This document shows, in pieces, positions 1 through 9,788 of a stretch of DNA of 64,000 nt. Source of the stretch: Linderina pennispora (lineage: Eukaryota > Kickxellomycota > Kickxellomycetes > Kickxellales > Kickxellaceae); assembly GCF_002104995.1 (NCBI RefSeq), contig NW_024468249.1, positions 372,001 through 436,000 of the forward strand. Direction: 5' to 3'. The notes beneath the pieces were generated by a model that did not search any database, was not told the DNA's origin, and saw only the letters and a list, made by a program, of their open reading frames with translations. Made by a program: the position numbers and the translations under genes. Numbering within the stretch: the first letter of the stretch is position 1; each line of letters opens with the position of its first letter.

Positions 1-175
1 GCCCTCGCCGCTCCTGGCGCTGAGGCCCGGTCTGGGCGGCGTCGGGTCTGGAATTCGCTCGATTTCGAATTTACCGTCAGCAAGGGCTGCTGGCAGCAGG
101 CACCGCCAGGGCTTGGCGGCGATTTCCGCGCTGCCATCTGTCGTGCGGGGTACGCATAAACCGCCATTTTCTGCC

Positions 176-961
176 ATGCCCACGCCGCTCTCTTTTTTCT
201 CCCTTGCTTCCAAATATTCCACTACCACGGCACGCAGCGCTAAAATGTCGTCGCAGTACACAATTTCGGTTCCGTCTACACCCGGCTCACACAGCGGCCT
301 GACCACGCCCACGTCGGCGTCGTCTCTGGCTGGCGCGCGCCAATTCAGCACGCAGAAGCGGGACCTGTCGGAAAAGCAGAGCGAGCTTGACCTGGAGAAG
401 GGCGCCGCCGAGGAGGGAGCCAAGGCGAACGCAGAGGGCGACGCCAAGAAGCCGGGCAAGCTGCGCATGATGCTCCAGCAGTACGGGCGCATCGCCGTGG
501 TCGCGTATCTGGTTGTGTCTGCCATTGACCTGACGCTCTGCGTGTGGGCCGTCTGGCTGGGCGGCGACAGCCTCGTGTTCACAATCAACTCGTACCTGGG
601 CCAGTATATCCCACGGTTGCAGAAGGCCGCCCAGCGGATGGAGGAGGGCGGGGATGGCGGTAGCGACAAGTGGGTGACGATTCTTATCGTCGGCTATGCG
701 GTTCACAAGTGTCTGACTCCTCTGCGCGCCGCCGTTACTGCTGCAATTCTGCCGTGGTCGGCGCGCCAGGCGCAGCGGCTCGGGTGGACCTGGCTGATCC
801 CCAAAGGCACGCCTGCAGGCAAGACAGCAGTCAAGAGCGCAGCCGAGACGCCTGAACAGCCGGAAACTCAAGTAGACTCGTCGTCGCAGAATTATACTCA
901 AGCTCCCAGCTCACCACGGCTGTGCCCCCAATTCCCCAACCTTGGAAAAAAAAATTTTTGA
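176..961 (+). CDS. FAM210/DUF1279 family mitochondrial membrane protein (Nat2-like)
   Basis: Predicted 261-residue member of the DUF1279/FAM210 family, which is known from mitochondrial membrane proteins. The family core begins near residue 96 with LRMMLQQYGRIAVVAYLVVS and continues into a second hydrophobic stretch, IDLTLCVWAVWLGG. A further membrane-like segment follows around TILIVGYAVHKCLTPLRAAV. The N-terminus is rich in Ser, Thr and Arg with few acidic residues, as expected for a mitochondrial presequence. I chose the first ATG of the open frame; a second in-frame ATG lies 69 bases downstream (MSSQYTIS) and could be used instead. The reading frame stays open upstream without an ATG, so an extra 5' exon outside the window cannot be excluded. 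The C-terminal 50 residues are low-complexity and not family-like. The family assignment is fairly secure; the biochemical role is unknown. Confidence 0.75.
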   Translation: MPTPLSFFSLASKYSTTTARSAKMSSQYTISVPSTPGSHSGLTTPTSASSLAGARQFSTQKRDLSEKQSELDLEKGAAEEGAKANAEGDAKKPGKLRMMLQQYGRIAVVAYLVVSAIDLTLCVWAVWLGGDSLVFTINSYLGQYIPRLQKAAQRMEEGGDGGSDKWVTILIVGYAVHKCLTPLRAAVTAAILPWSARQAQRLGWTWLIPKGTPAGKTAVKSAAETPEQPETQVDSSSQNYTQAPSSPRLCPQFPNLGKKNF

Positions 962-1120
962 CTGAGGGATTTGCCACCTTTAGAAAAATTTGTTTTGGTG
1001 TTTGTCGCAGCCGCCCAGCGACTTAGGCCCGGGCCACTGCAGTCTGCTCCGGCTCTTCTCTATTCTTCTCAATTCTACAATTTTATTCCCTGTACAGGCC
1101 TTTCTACACTTGCCACTGCC

Positions 1121-2128
1121 ATGTCCTACAAGAACATTACCTTCGACAAGAGCGACGACGAGCTCTACCGCGAGTTCATCGCCCATATGATGCAGGAGGA
1201 GGTGATCGCTGCCGCCATCGAGGGCGAGTACGAGGGCGAGTTCAAGGACATCATCAACGAGAAGCTGGCCGCCGACCTGTCGCCCATCGGTCACATCTTT
1301 GGCGACAACGACAACCTGTCTGCCCTCCGCCACCGCGCCATGGTCATTCGCTCCAAGATCGATCCCGAGATCCGCGCCTTGTGCAAGGAGCTTGACGGCA
1401 AGATCAAGTACGATCTGTCGGAGGAGGACAAGGCTGCGATCGAGGAGGAGGGTGTTGCCGATGAGGACATCGAGGACGAGATCTACGTGCGTCCCTTCTG
1501 CCTGTACAATGTTGATATCAAGCACCTGTACAAGCGGGAGCTGGCTGCTCTGCCCGAGGAGGCTCCCGAGTTTGTCAAGCTCGCCCTCAACCACGAGATG
1601 GACTGCATGTACGAGGACTCGGACGAGGAGGATGAGGAGTGGGAGGACGAGGAGGACGAGGATGATGATGATGAGGAGGATATGGATGAGGAGGAGCTCA
1701 AGGCGCTCGCTGAGGCTGCCATCAAGGGCAAGGGCAAGGCCGCCGCCGAGGAGACTGAGGAGGAGCACGACCACGGCCACGATGAGGAGCACGATCACGA
1801 GCACGGTGATGACTGCGGCTGTGCCGATGACGTGATCGACCTCAACGAGGAGCTTCCGTTCGAGGAGAACGAGATTGAGCTTGCTGGCGCCGAGAAGGGC
1901 CTGCAGCTGCTCAAGGAGCACCGCAATGCTGTTGTCGCCCAGCTGGAGAAGATTACCGGCGCCAGCATCGACTCGTTCAAGACCTACCACATTCCGGGCC
2001 GCCACTACGTCGTCGGATGGCTCGAGGGCTTTGGCATCTTTGGTGTCCGCATCTCGTACCCGATCCTGGTCGACGGCGGCAGCGACGATGAGTTTGAGGA
2101 TGAGGCCGAGGGCAGCTCGAGCAAGTAA
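1121..2128 (+). CDS. Acidic protein with Glu/Asp tract and His-rich segment, function unknown
   Basis: Encodes 335 residues; I do not recognise the family. The N-terminal half (about residues 1-165) is a compact, charged, probably helical domain. It is followed by a nearly pure Glu/Asp tract (about residues 168-200) and a short His/Asp/Glu-rich segment with HDHGHDEEHDHEHGDDCGC that could bind metal. A folded-looking tail contains SFKTYHIPGRHYVVGWLEG. I start at the ATG before SYKNITFDKS, which has a purine at -3 context nearby and begins the acidic codon pattern; the frame is open about 150 bases further upstream but has no ATG there. Strong codon bias and strand-specific composition argue that it is real. 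Acidic histone-chaperone-like or metal-handling roles are possible but unproven. Confidence 0.7.
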   Translation: MSYKNITFDKSDDELYREFIAHMMQEEVIAAAIEGEYEGEFKDIINEKLAADLSPIGHIFGDNDNLSALRHRAMVIRSKIDPEIRALCKELDGKIKYDLSEEDKAAIEEEGVADEDIEDEIYVRPFCLYNVDIKHLYKRELAALPEEAPEFVKLALNHEMDCMYEDSDEEDEEWEDEEDEDDDDEEDMDEEELKALAEAAIKGKGKAAAEETEEEHDHGHDEEHDHEHGDDCGCADDVIDLNEELPFEENEIELAGAEKGLQLLKEHRNAVVAQLEKITGASIDSFKTYHIPGRHYVVGWLEGFGIFGVRISYPILVDGGSDDEFEDEAEGSSSK

Positions 2129-2308
2129 GCTGCAGCCTGCACTGGGGCTCTCCACAGATTTTTTCATAATAAAATTCCTTAATATTCAAGTACCATATTG
2201 ATCGACCGCTGCTGATAAGTGAGTGTCTGAGCGTGGTGGGCTCGGAGCGTGGCTTTGGCGCACGCACTGTCGCTTAGCTACTTTTCGCATACTTACCACC
2301 AGCCACAC

Positions 2309-2671
2309 ATGGATATCGGCAGCAGAGACAAGATCCTCACCGACGACGAGATCTCCTGGGAGTCGCGCAAGCTTGGTGCCCTGTACGGTTTCAGCGCTCT
2401 GTTCGTTGCCTCGGTGTTTGGCAGCCGCGCCCTGAGCCTCGGAAGCAAAGCCAATGCGTTCTCATCTGCCGGTACGTATTTAGATTGACCAGCCAGAAAT
2501 ACCGCTATGGATACCATATCGACTAATTATATTCATGTAGCAACCGGCGCCGTTACTGGGTACATGTGGAGCGGATTTACCCGCCAGGCGTACGAAAAGC
2601 GACGTCGCCAGCTGATCGAAGAGTCCCAGAAAGAGCAGCAGCCAGGTGCAAGTGACTCTGTTTCAAAATAA
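2309..2671 (+). CDS. Small membrane protein, one intron
   Basis: Two exons, 2309-2471 and 2541-2671, joined across a 69-base intron with donor GTACGT, branch-like CTAAT and acceptor TGTAG. The product is 97 residues. It has a hydrophobic segment ALYGFSALFVASVFGSRAL, a second weakly hydrophobic segment ATGAVTGYMWSGF, and a basic/acidic C-terminal helix with YEKRRRQLIEES. Two short membrane hairpins followed by a charged tail resemble small mitochondrial assembly proteins, but I cannot name the family. The splice restores a continuous frame that ends at TAA, which supports the model. It lies head-to-tail 180 bases after the acidic protein gene. Confidence 0.65.
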
Positions 2672-3793
2672 AAAAAACTACAGTATAAATGTCTATGACA
2701 CAAGCAGCTCTTGGCAAGGCAGTTAGCCTGATAGCTTCCAAGAGATCGACTTTACAAAGAACGGATGTATTCAAATGGCGGATATGGATGTGTGCATAGT
2801 CTGGTACATGTTTGCATGGGGAAAGCCCCGCTTTCCGTTGTACCAAGATGCAGAAACTTCAATGGTGCACATATGAACTGAATGCTTGCCTGGACATATC
2901 GAACCCCAGGTGAGATCTCGTGCCACTTCCATACCGTCGTGCAATATCCAGCTCAGTCCCACCTGGAGCAGCACGATCCAACTGCTTGGCTTACGATCTG
3001 CTACACTCCTATATCTCTATCCTGAGCCTTTGCAACCAGAAGCCCTACCACCCATGGGTGTTTGCATGCTTTTATGCTTGCATCTTTCTTGTAGAGCTCT
3101 ACTCTATACACACCACCAGCACTGCCAACAATAAGATTGATCGGCTACTACCTTTTTATAGTGGAAATACAAAGAGTTGAGGGCGATGAACTGAAGAGGA
3201 ACAGCATTTGCCCCCTTGAGTCCAAACTGTAACGGCATTACCGACTCGTAACTAGCCTGGCTAAACTGCTCACCGCGGAGCCGCCTATGTCACCACGTGC
3301 AGGTATATAAGGATATCCAGCTTCACACACTTGTTCTGGTGCTTCAGCTTTCACAGTACCACTTGTTTTGAACCCGCTATTATCTTGCTGTTGCACAAGA
3401 GTATAGTATGCTGTAGACTTGTCCATGTGATGTCAAACGCTATTGGCACATAGGGTGTGATGTATTAGATCCGAGACTCCTAAATTTGATCTACACTGCT
3501 TACGCGAGCCCCTAGGGGTACACTACAGCCAACCCTCCCAGTGTACCTGAGGATGCCCTTTAGTTTCTTTACTAATCCTAGTTTATTTCATTTCTTGACC
3601 ACTCAATAATCCAACATAGGTACCCTAGTATCTCAACACCACCATTAACTCTCTAGCATTCCTAGCATATCCCAGGAAAGCAAAACCACCTCTCTTCTGT
3701 AGCCAGTGTATTTCACTGTCTTGTTTTCCTCCCTCCTTAACCATATATAACCCTCGTGTGCTGTCCTTGTTAACAAATATTTGTCATTCTAAA
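2672..3793. other. Intergenic region, no gene seen
   Basis: About 1.1 kb with only short unconvincing frames on both strands. The right end holds the promoter of the dehydrogenase gene, including the TATA-like CCATATATAA near 3741-3750, about 45 bases before its ATG. Nothing else is recognised. Confidence 0.5.
3741..3750 (+). promoter_or_regulatory. TATA-like element of the short-chain dehydrogenase gene
   Basis: The sequence CCATATATAA lies about 45 bases upstream of the chosen ATG, in a pyrimidine-rich leader. This is inferred from position and sequence only. Confidence 0.35.
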
Positions 3794-4567
3794 ATGGCTT
3801 TATCCTCCAGCAGCACCAAAGTTGTTATCGTTACCGGCGCGTCGCGTGGAATTGGCAAGGCTACCTCGCTTCATCTCCTGTCCAAGAATGTATCTGTTGT
3901 AGGGATTGCTCGCAGTGCTGATACTCTCAGCACCCTGTCGGAGGAGGTGGCCCAGCTCCAAACAGCTGCCAAGTTTCTTCCTGTCGTTGGCGATATCACT
4001 GATCAATCGGTCCAGCAGCAGGCTGCCGATTATGCCGCGCAAAACGGAACCCTGATCGCGCTGGTCAACAACGCAGGAACTAATATGCCGCTTGCATCGA
4101 TTGCTACTGGGTCTGTCGATGACTGGTCAAATATGTTTGCCGTCAACGTCATTGCACCGCTGAGTATGACCCAGAGGGTTATACCGCAATTGCGTCAGTC
4201 CAAAGGCAGGGTTATCAACCTGTCATCCACCGTTTACAAGATCCCGTTCAAGGAAGCAGTTTGCTATGGCGCAACAAAGGCAGCTATTAACTACATCACT
4301 GCAACTTTAGCATCAGAAGAGCCAGACATTACCGCTGTTGCGATTCATCCAGGACTTGTCAACACAGACATGACTCGTGTTTTCTTTTACAAGGCCTTTG
4401 GAGTTGAGCCAAGTAAAAGCTCAGCAGGCGATTTATCTATACCCTCCATGATTGAGGCTGATGTTCCTGGACGCATCATCGGGAATCTTGCCCTCCACGT
4501 AGACCATGAGTTAACTGGCGCGTTTGTTGAATACAACGAACCTAAGCTAGCCAGGTATGCTGAATAA
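3794..4567 (+). CDS. Short-chain dehydrogenase/reductase (SDR), Irc24/benzil-reductase type
   Basis: A 257-residue classical SDR, a soluble NAD(P)-dependent oxidoreductase. The Rossmann cofactor motif is TGASRGIG (about residues 14-21), the structural motif is NNAG, and the active site has the Ser of VINLSSTVYK followed by YGATK, so the Ser-Tyr-Lys triad is complete. The PG motif AIHPGLVNTDMT that usually follows is present. The closest family I recall is the fungal Irc24/YIR035C benzil-reductase-like group, because of the opening VVIVTGASRGIGKA and overall length. I use the ATG before ALSSSSTK; the frame is open slightly upstream with another in-frame start, but this ATG sits in AAAATGG context. 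The substrate is unknown. No signal peptide or introns are seen. Confidence 0.88.
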   Translation: MALSSSSTKVVIVTGASRGIGKATSLHLLSKNVSVVGIARSADTLSTLSEEVAQLQTAAKFLPVVGDITDQSVQQQAADYAAQNGTLIALVNNAGTNMPLASIATGSVDDWSNMFAVNVIAPLSMTQRVIPQLRQSKGRVINLSSTVYKIPFKEAVCYGATKAAINYITATLASEEPDITAVAIHPGLVNTDMTRVFFYKAFGVEPSKSSAGDLSIPSMIEADVPGRIIGNLALHVDHELTGAFVEYNEPKLARYAE

Positions 4568-4948
4568 ATGAACTCATTTTGCTTGAAGAGTAGCATGGTA
4601 GAGTATGGCATAGGTATGATATAGCACGGTCTATTGCGCGCTAGCTGGGGCCGTTCCAGACGTTAACATTGCAGCTGATGATATGAATGATGAATCAAAC
4701 GCCAACAAGCACCCTACTGCAGGCACCTCAGAGTATATGAGTTGTAGTCTTTGATGTGCTGCGTATGCGGCTGTGCTGAAAGTACGAGGTATTTCTGGCA
4801 GCTCGTTGTAGGCCGCTATGTGGCTAGCAGTAGCAGCATCAAATTATATCGGCCTGCCGATACGGCTCCGCAGTGCATCTTTTTATTATTCCTTTCTCCC
4901 TTTCTCCACTTTGACATCAACATATTCTTCATACCAGACATTTCTATA

Positions 4949-5380
4949 ATGACGGCTCCCAAACACACGAGCAGCATTTCTGGAAAGAACTATCAGAAGT
5001 TAGATTTTCCTCATTTTACTGTTCTAGTTTTCTCTTTATATTTTGCTACCCAGTCCAATACTGGACTGGATCCTTCTTGTCTTTCTTCTATATTTCTCTA
5101 CTTGCTTAGTGCCTTTCTGCACACTTTCACACTTTCTCAATACATATATCTTCGGGTGTTTCAGCCTGCTCTACACTCTACTTGTATCGCCTGTAACCTT
5201 CTAACAGAGACTTTGGGAATACTAAATATCTTGCTAGTCCTAGTAAGAGCTGCAAACGAAGGTATTTACAATGTCTTGTTAGCAAAATATATGCTTGTTA
5301 GCTTATTCATCACTGCCTTGATGATGTACTTTACGAAGGATCAACTGCAGGGATGGCTAATGCAGGGAAGCATAGAGTAG
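4949..5380 (+). CDS. Small hydrophobic membrane protein, unknown
   Basis: Open frame of 143 residues from the ATG beginning MTAPKHTSS. Most of the chain is hydrophobic, with about four membrane-like segments (FTVLVFSLYFAT, SSIFLYLLSAFLHTF, LLTETLGILNILLVLVR, YMLVSLFITALMMYF) separated by short polar loops and ending in a short amphipathic tail. No family is recognised. The long AT-rich leader and the continuous pattern of helices argue for a real gene. Codon use is more AT-rich than in its neighbours, so a chance frame in AT-rich DNA is not excluded. The frame is open further upstream from 4751, but that part looks non-coding. Confidence 0.4.
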   Translation: MTAPKHTSSISGKNYQKLDFPHFTVLVFSLYFATQSNTGLDPSCLSSIFLYLLSAFLHTFTLSQYIYLRVFQPALHSTCIACNLLTETLGILNILLVLVRAANEGIYNVLLAKYMLVSLFITALMMYFTKDQLQGWLMQGSIE

Positions 5381-5930
5381 ATCCATTTGAAGAGCAGGTG
5401 AATACATAAATTGTAACTACTCCAAACCTGCCTATACTTGTCACTGGAAGAAAGCTCGATATGAGCATTGAACTTTTCTCTGGCTATAATCCTTGAACAT
5501 ATATGTTTTTGCAGGTGCGCAGTACGCCGATACAGGGGGTCAATCAGTTTACTTAGCCAATTTAGCCCTGGTTGAACCAGTATCACAAGCAACACCAATG
5601 GAGAACAGGGACATGCCTGATTCAAATCTGTCGAGTGTAGTCAAGATTTTTTATTAATGACTATGCGCTAGCTATTCATAGCCATATTTGGTATCTGATG
5701 TGTGGCGGACGCTGGCTAGATCAAATTCGATCTGCTCCTGCACTGTGTAAACAGTTTGATCTTAACGTCAACAACGACTGATTATCCGTGTTGGCATTAT
5801 GTGGCCAACAGCGCTGTCTGCTGCTCTACATATAAAAGACAGCTTTGCGTTTGAAACCACCTTGGTATCCATTCTCTTTTCTAAGTTTTTTTTTCATACG
5901 CAATAACATTTCGCATTGCGCTTTCATAAA
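5381..5930. other. Intergenic region with TATA-like box for the FunK1 gene
   Basis: AT-rich spacer without a convincing gene. The sequence TATAAAAG at 5831-5838 lies about 93 bases before the ATG of the kinase-like gene and is a plausible TATA element. Confidence 0.4.
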
Positions 5931-8271
5931 ATGGACAGCAAACTTGCTCTTGCACAGAAGCAGTCTTCAGATACCAGCGATGCTGGGGCCGCTACCGCGT
6001 CAAACAAGTCTTCCAGCTCCACAGCAGTTTCCACCTCGAGTATAAGCATCATCTACAAGAAGATTCTTCACTTGATACCAAGCAGCAGAACGACAACAGC
6101 GGGAGTGGCGATGAGGTAAAGACCAAGGAGGATATGTGGGTCGAGACACGGGTCATCAGAGATGCGAATGCAGTGCTCGACATGATGAAACCGCGGAGCG
6201 CTGCTTCGCGAGTGCTTGCCATCAACATTTCCAAGCACATTTCAGCTGATCTGGAGCATCGGCTCAACGCAACCAGCAAATATGCGATATTTGACACCTG
6301 TATAACCCTGCCAGCTCTTGATGAGCTTGTACCCTACAGCAACAATCGACAGCGGCCGCTATTCGACACAGCAGCATATGCGAAGAAGAAGTACGAGCGC
6401 AGCGGAACCACAGCCAACGCATTTGCAGTATTTCAGGAGTGGATCTCGCCTAGGCCAATACAGCAACAGCCTATAGGGTCGCCATCTGCACCACTGGAGA
6501 GTATGCATGGCGACGACACGGACGATGCTAAGCAGATCCACACATCGGTACAGTCGTTTGTATATTTTGTCTCTCAACACATCGACTGTTTCATTAGTGC
6601 ACTGGACCCATGCACCTTTGCAAACCACCTTTGTGCATATCGCCATGTCCTGCCATGCGTGATTCAAGACTATGAGCCTAGCAATGATGGTGACTCTCCA
6701 GCCATCGGGGCTGGTATCACTATAGAGTACAGAAACAGCGATATCAAGCTGATCAACAATCTCTACTATGGCGATGCAATAGCAATCATCGAGGCACGAC
6801 AAAGTAAAATCCCGTGCATCGTTGACAAGGCGTACGCGCAGCTGATGCGGAGCACACACAACTTCTATAACTCTGAGTTTGGCCGGCGCTTTGTGTTTGG
6901 CTTGACTGTTTGCGATAGTGAGGTTCGAGTGTGCTTATTTTCCAACGACGCGGTCTTCTCGTCCAGCGCTCTCGACATGTCAACAGCAGGTGGTCGCCTT
7001 CAATTTACTGAGCTGCTAGTTAATTGGTCTCTCTGCGATGAGGACCAGTTGGGATTTGACACTACAATCCACAAGGATGAGGATAATAACTGCTGGGTGA
7101 TCAAGTGTCCAGATACAGCAGCCGATTCGTCCGGCAATGGTAGGCCAAAGATATATTATTTTGATACGATGCTGCCTAGTGATATCGATCTCTTTGGACG
7201 ACATACCGATTGCTTCTTGATGACAGACGAGAAGCCCACTGGTGACAAAGTCAAGCCCAAGTTTATTTTGAAAGATGCATGGCCGGAAGCCACGGAGGAC
7301 CACACCAGAGACAGGCGAGACGAGGTTCAGTTTGTGCGCCGAATCACGAAGGAATTAGAAAACTCGGATGTCGAGGACTTGTTTTATCTGAAGCTCGATG
7401 CTGGTGGCCGTGTTGTAATTGATACTGACCGGGGCCGATTTGAGGATAACACCAAGAACATACTGGGCCCACTTTGCTCGTTGCACATGCCAGACAGCAC
7501 AGCAATACCTTTCCACGCACACAAGCGTTTAGTCATATCGCCAATCGGGGAACCACTAGGAACTGCTGAATCTGTTCATGAGATTATCATTGTACTAAGT
7601 GATGTGATGCGCTGCCACACCGAGGTACTGCGACGGTGCAACATCCTTCATCGTTCCATCTCTGAAAGAAACATCCTTATTGTGCGTGACGAAGGCAAAC
7701 CACCCCCGTGGACTACTGATTGACTTTGGCTGCGCAGTGGATGTAAGCGAGCGTCAGCCACCAAATCCAGTGAATGTGGGGATGTTCCTCTATAGGAGCA
7801 TCAACAATCTTCAAGGCTCGGATGTGGAGCGGACAGAGCTGGACGATTGGGAATCCCTACTCTACCTACTGTGCCTCTGCGCAACAGCCGGTGTCGGAGA
7901 AAATTGTGGTCAATCACTCGGAAATATGGAGATGCTGGCAATTAGAAGCTGGTGCATCAGTGCTGCCCCAATGGTCGGGATATTAAAGACACTGGCACTG
8001 GGATCCCTTCCTGCCTTTGAGAGGCCTACTAATCCGCCGTTTTAACAACCGCCAGCCTGATATCGAGTATCTGCGGGCGCTAGCAAGAGATATCTACACC
8101 AATTTATTTTGGAACCCATCTCTCGGCGGTATCCGCTGCAAAGGCACTGCGTTTGCTGGCGGCATGCGGTTCAACCCATTTGAGGAGCGAGTTAGGGAAA
8201 AAGACATGCTTGTTGCCACCCTCACTTATGTTCTAGGCATGGCTAGACAAACATCCAGCCCTTTACTTTAA
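5931..8271 (+). pseudogene. FunK1-type fungal kinase-like gene, broken by frame changes
   Basis: Related to the fungal-specific FunK1 protein-kinase family, which is amplified in many fungi. An N-terminal Ser-rich stretch starts at the ATG before DSKLALAQKQ. It must change frame near 6020-6115 to join the main open frame that contains MWVETRVIRDANAV. Family landmarks appear late: the catalytic loop reads ILHRSISERNILI, so the usual HRD Asp is replaced by Ser, and the Mg-binding motif is LLIDFGCAVD. These two motifs lie in different frames. Dropping one C from the C-run near 7703-7707 joins them as KPPRGLLIDFG. A third frame change is needed near 8010-8040 to reach the tail ending TYVLGMARQTSSPLL. 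At least three breaks plus the missing HRD Asp favour a pseudogene or pseudokinase. However, surplus bases also occur in essential genes of this window, so some breaks may be sequence errors. Confidence 0.65.
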
Positions 8272-9137
8272 ACATCCTACTTATGCAGTATCATGTAGTT
8301 CAATTATAAGTTGTTGCCATCAATATTCTAAAACACCCCTCTCATTAATTCGAGTCACAAGTACTGTAAGTATTGCTGGTTATACGAAGTTAATGTCTGA
8401 AATTGCAACAGTGTCGATTGAGGTTGTGTCCACATCAGACAGAGACGATTACAATCAAACAAGCGACAGCCCTCTGTTGCTTTGGTATCCTATAAGCAAT
8501 TTTGACAGAATCATATCGAGAGCAATTGTAATTTGGCGAGTAGCTATAGTTATCGCCATTAAGTTGGAGGCCATTCTGCCTCCAGGTACGGTAGTTGACT
8601 ATGCACACAGCCCACACCAGGATCGGCACAAGCATATTACGATGGCCAACTCTTTGCGTAGATGCACTGCTGGATGGCAGGATCTATGCGGTGCGGCTCA
8701 ATTCCATCGAGGAAATGGCCACATACTTTGCTGAATATGCAGCTACAAACATGGGGCCAACAAAAAGCTATGTTGGCAGTGCTCATCGAAAAGCAGAAGA
8801 TATACATGCCACTGGGACTTGCGCTCCCTTCTACAAGCGCCCACAGGTCCCTTGAGTCAAGCGCAGAGCGAACAGATCGGGGCGACAAGTTCCAAAAAGT
8901 GTCTGTGTGCTGATCACACTGCTAATCAGCCGATCACGCCTTATGATCGGGGAAAAATGATAGCGTCTCACCGTTATTTCGAAATTCTTGCATTTCTCCT
9001 TTCGACGGTCTATTAATTCCTCGTTCCTGCATTCTTCTCTCCTTTAATTCACTACGACGTTCGCCGAGCAAAAAGGAAGCAGCTGCGCGTGGTCATTACC
9101 GAATTCAGACTCCAACAAAGAAAAGCGTTAAAAAAGA
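8272..9137. other. Intergenic region, no supported gene
   Basis: Contains only short frames. A stretch near 8640-8760 reads LCVDALLDGRIYAVRLNSIE on the plus strand and could be a decayed coding remnant, but it has no family match I recognise. The last 100 bases form the leader of the mitochondrial ribosomal protein gene. Confidence 0.35.
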
Positions 9138-9710
9138 ATGCGTCTCCACCGCTCGATTCTCAAATCCACCAGCACACGCGCCATGCCGCGGGACAAAACG
9201 CTGCCGAAGCACCTGCGGCTGGGCAAGTGGAAGATCATCAAGGGCGACGAGGTAGTGGTGATTTCGGGCAAAGACCGGGGCCAGCGGGGCATGGTAACGG
9301 AGGTGGCACGCAAGACCAACAGCGTGTACGTGCGCGGGCTCAAGCTGGCATTCAAGACGGTGCCCAAGACGCAGGAGTCGCCGACAGGCAAGATCCAGAA
9401 GGAGATGCCGATCCATGTGTCGAATGTGGCGCTGGTGGATCCGAGCACAAACCAGCCGACCAAGGTGCGGTTGGCGAGCTATGTTGATCCGGAGACGGGT
9501 GTCAAGGAGAAGCGCAGGTACGCGGTGGGCACTGGCACATATATCCCGAAGAAGGTCGATCTGTCGTACCAGAAGACGTGGAGAGACGGTGTGCTGGACA
9601 CCGATCCAGATGCGGTCCAGAAGGTCACGTTCAACGCAGTGCCGGGCATCCCGCCGTTCCCTGAGGACGTGATGCGCGAGATCAAGAACCGGTACAAGAA
9701 GCTGTTCTAA
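9138..9710 (+). CDS. MRPL40: Mitochondrial large-subunit ribosomal protein uL24m
   Basis: A 190-residue bacterial-type L24 protein of the mitochondrial ribosome, where uL24 is an early-assembly rRNA-binding protein. The KOW motif is clear at about residues 33-60: IIKGDEVVVISGKDRGQRG followed by MVTEV. Next come the L24-type segments VYVRGLKLAFKTVPKT and MPIHVSNVALVDP, and then the mitochondrial C-terminal extension. The first 20 residues (MRLHRSILKSTSTRAMPRDK) are basic and Ser-rich with no acid before Asp19, typical of a presequence. The symbol is by analogy with yeast MRPL40 (uL24m). The gene is intronless and ends about 80 bases before the convergent ALG14 stop. Confidence 0.9.
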   Translation: MRLHRSILKSTSTRAMPRDKTLPKHLRLGKWKIIKGDEVVVISGKDRGQRGMVTEVARKTNSVYVRGLKLAFKTVPKTQESPTGKIQKEMPIHVSNVALVDPSTNQPTKVRLASYVDPETGVKEKRRYAVGTGTYIPKKVDLSYQKTWRDGVLDTDPDAVQKVTFNAVPGIPPFPEDVMREIKNRYKKLF

Positions 9711-9788
9711 AAAATCCCGTGTTGCTTCAAGAATTTCAGTTTCAAATACAAATAGAAAAAGATATTTGGCTGGAGAATATATGGCATG

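Noticed and set aside
980-2167. Minus-strand 395-codon frame opposite the acidic protein gene
   Set aside because: It is the mirror of Glu/Asp codons (giving Leu/Val/Ile runs), has no family signature, and the plus-strand product has the better codon use.
8393-8888. Short frames on both strands between the kinase relic and uL24m
   Set aside because: None is longer than about 113 codons or family-like. One possible remnant is noted in the intergenic entry but is not supported as a gene.
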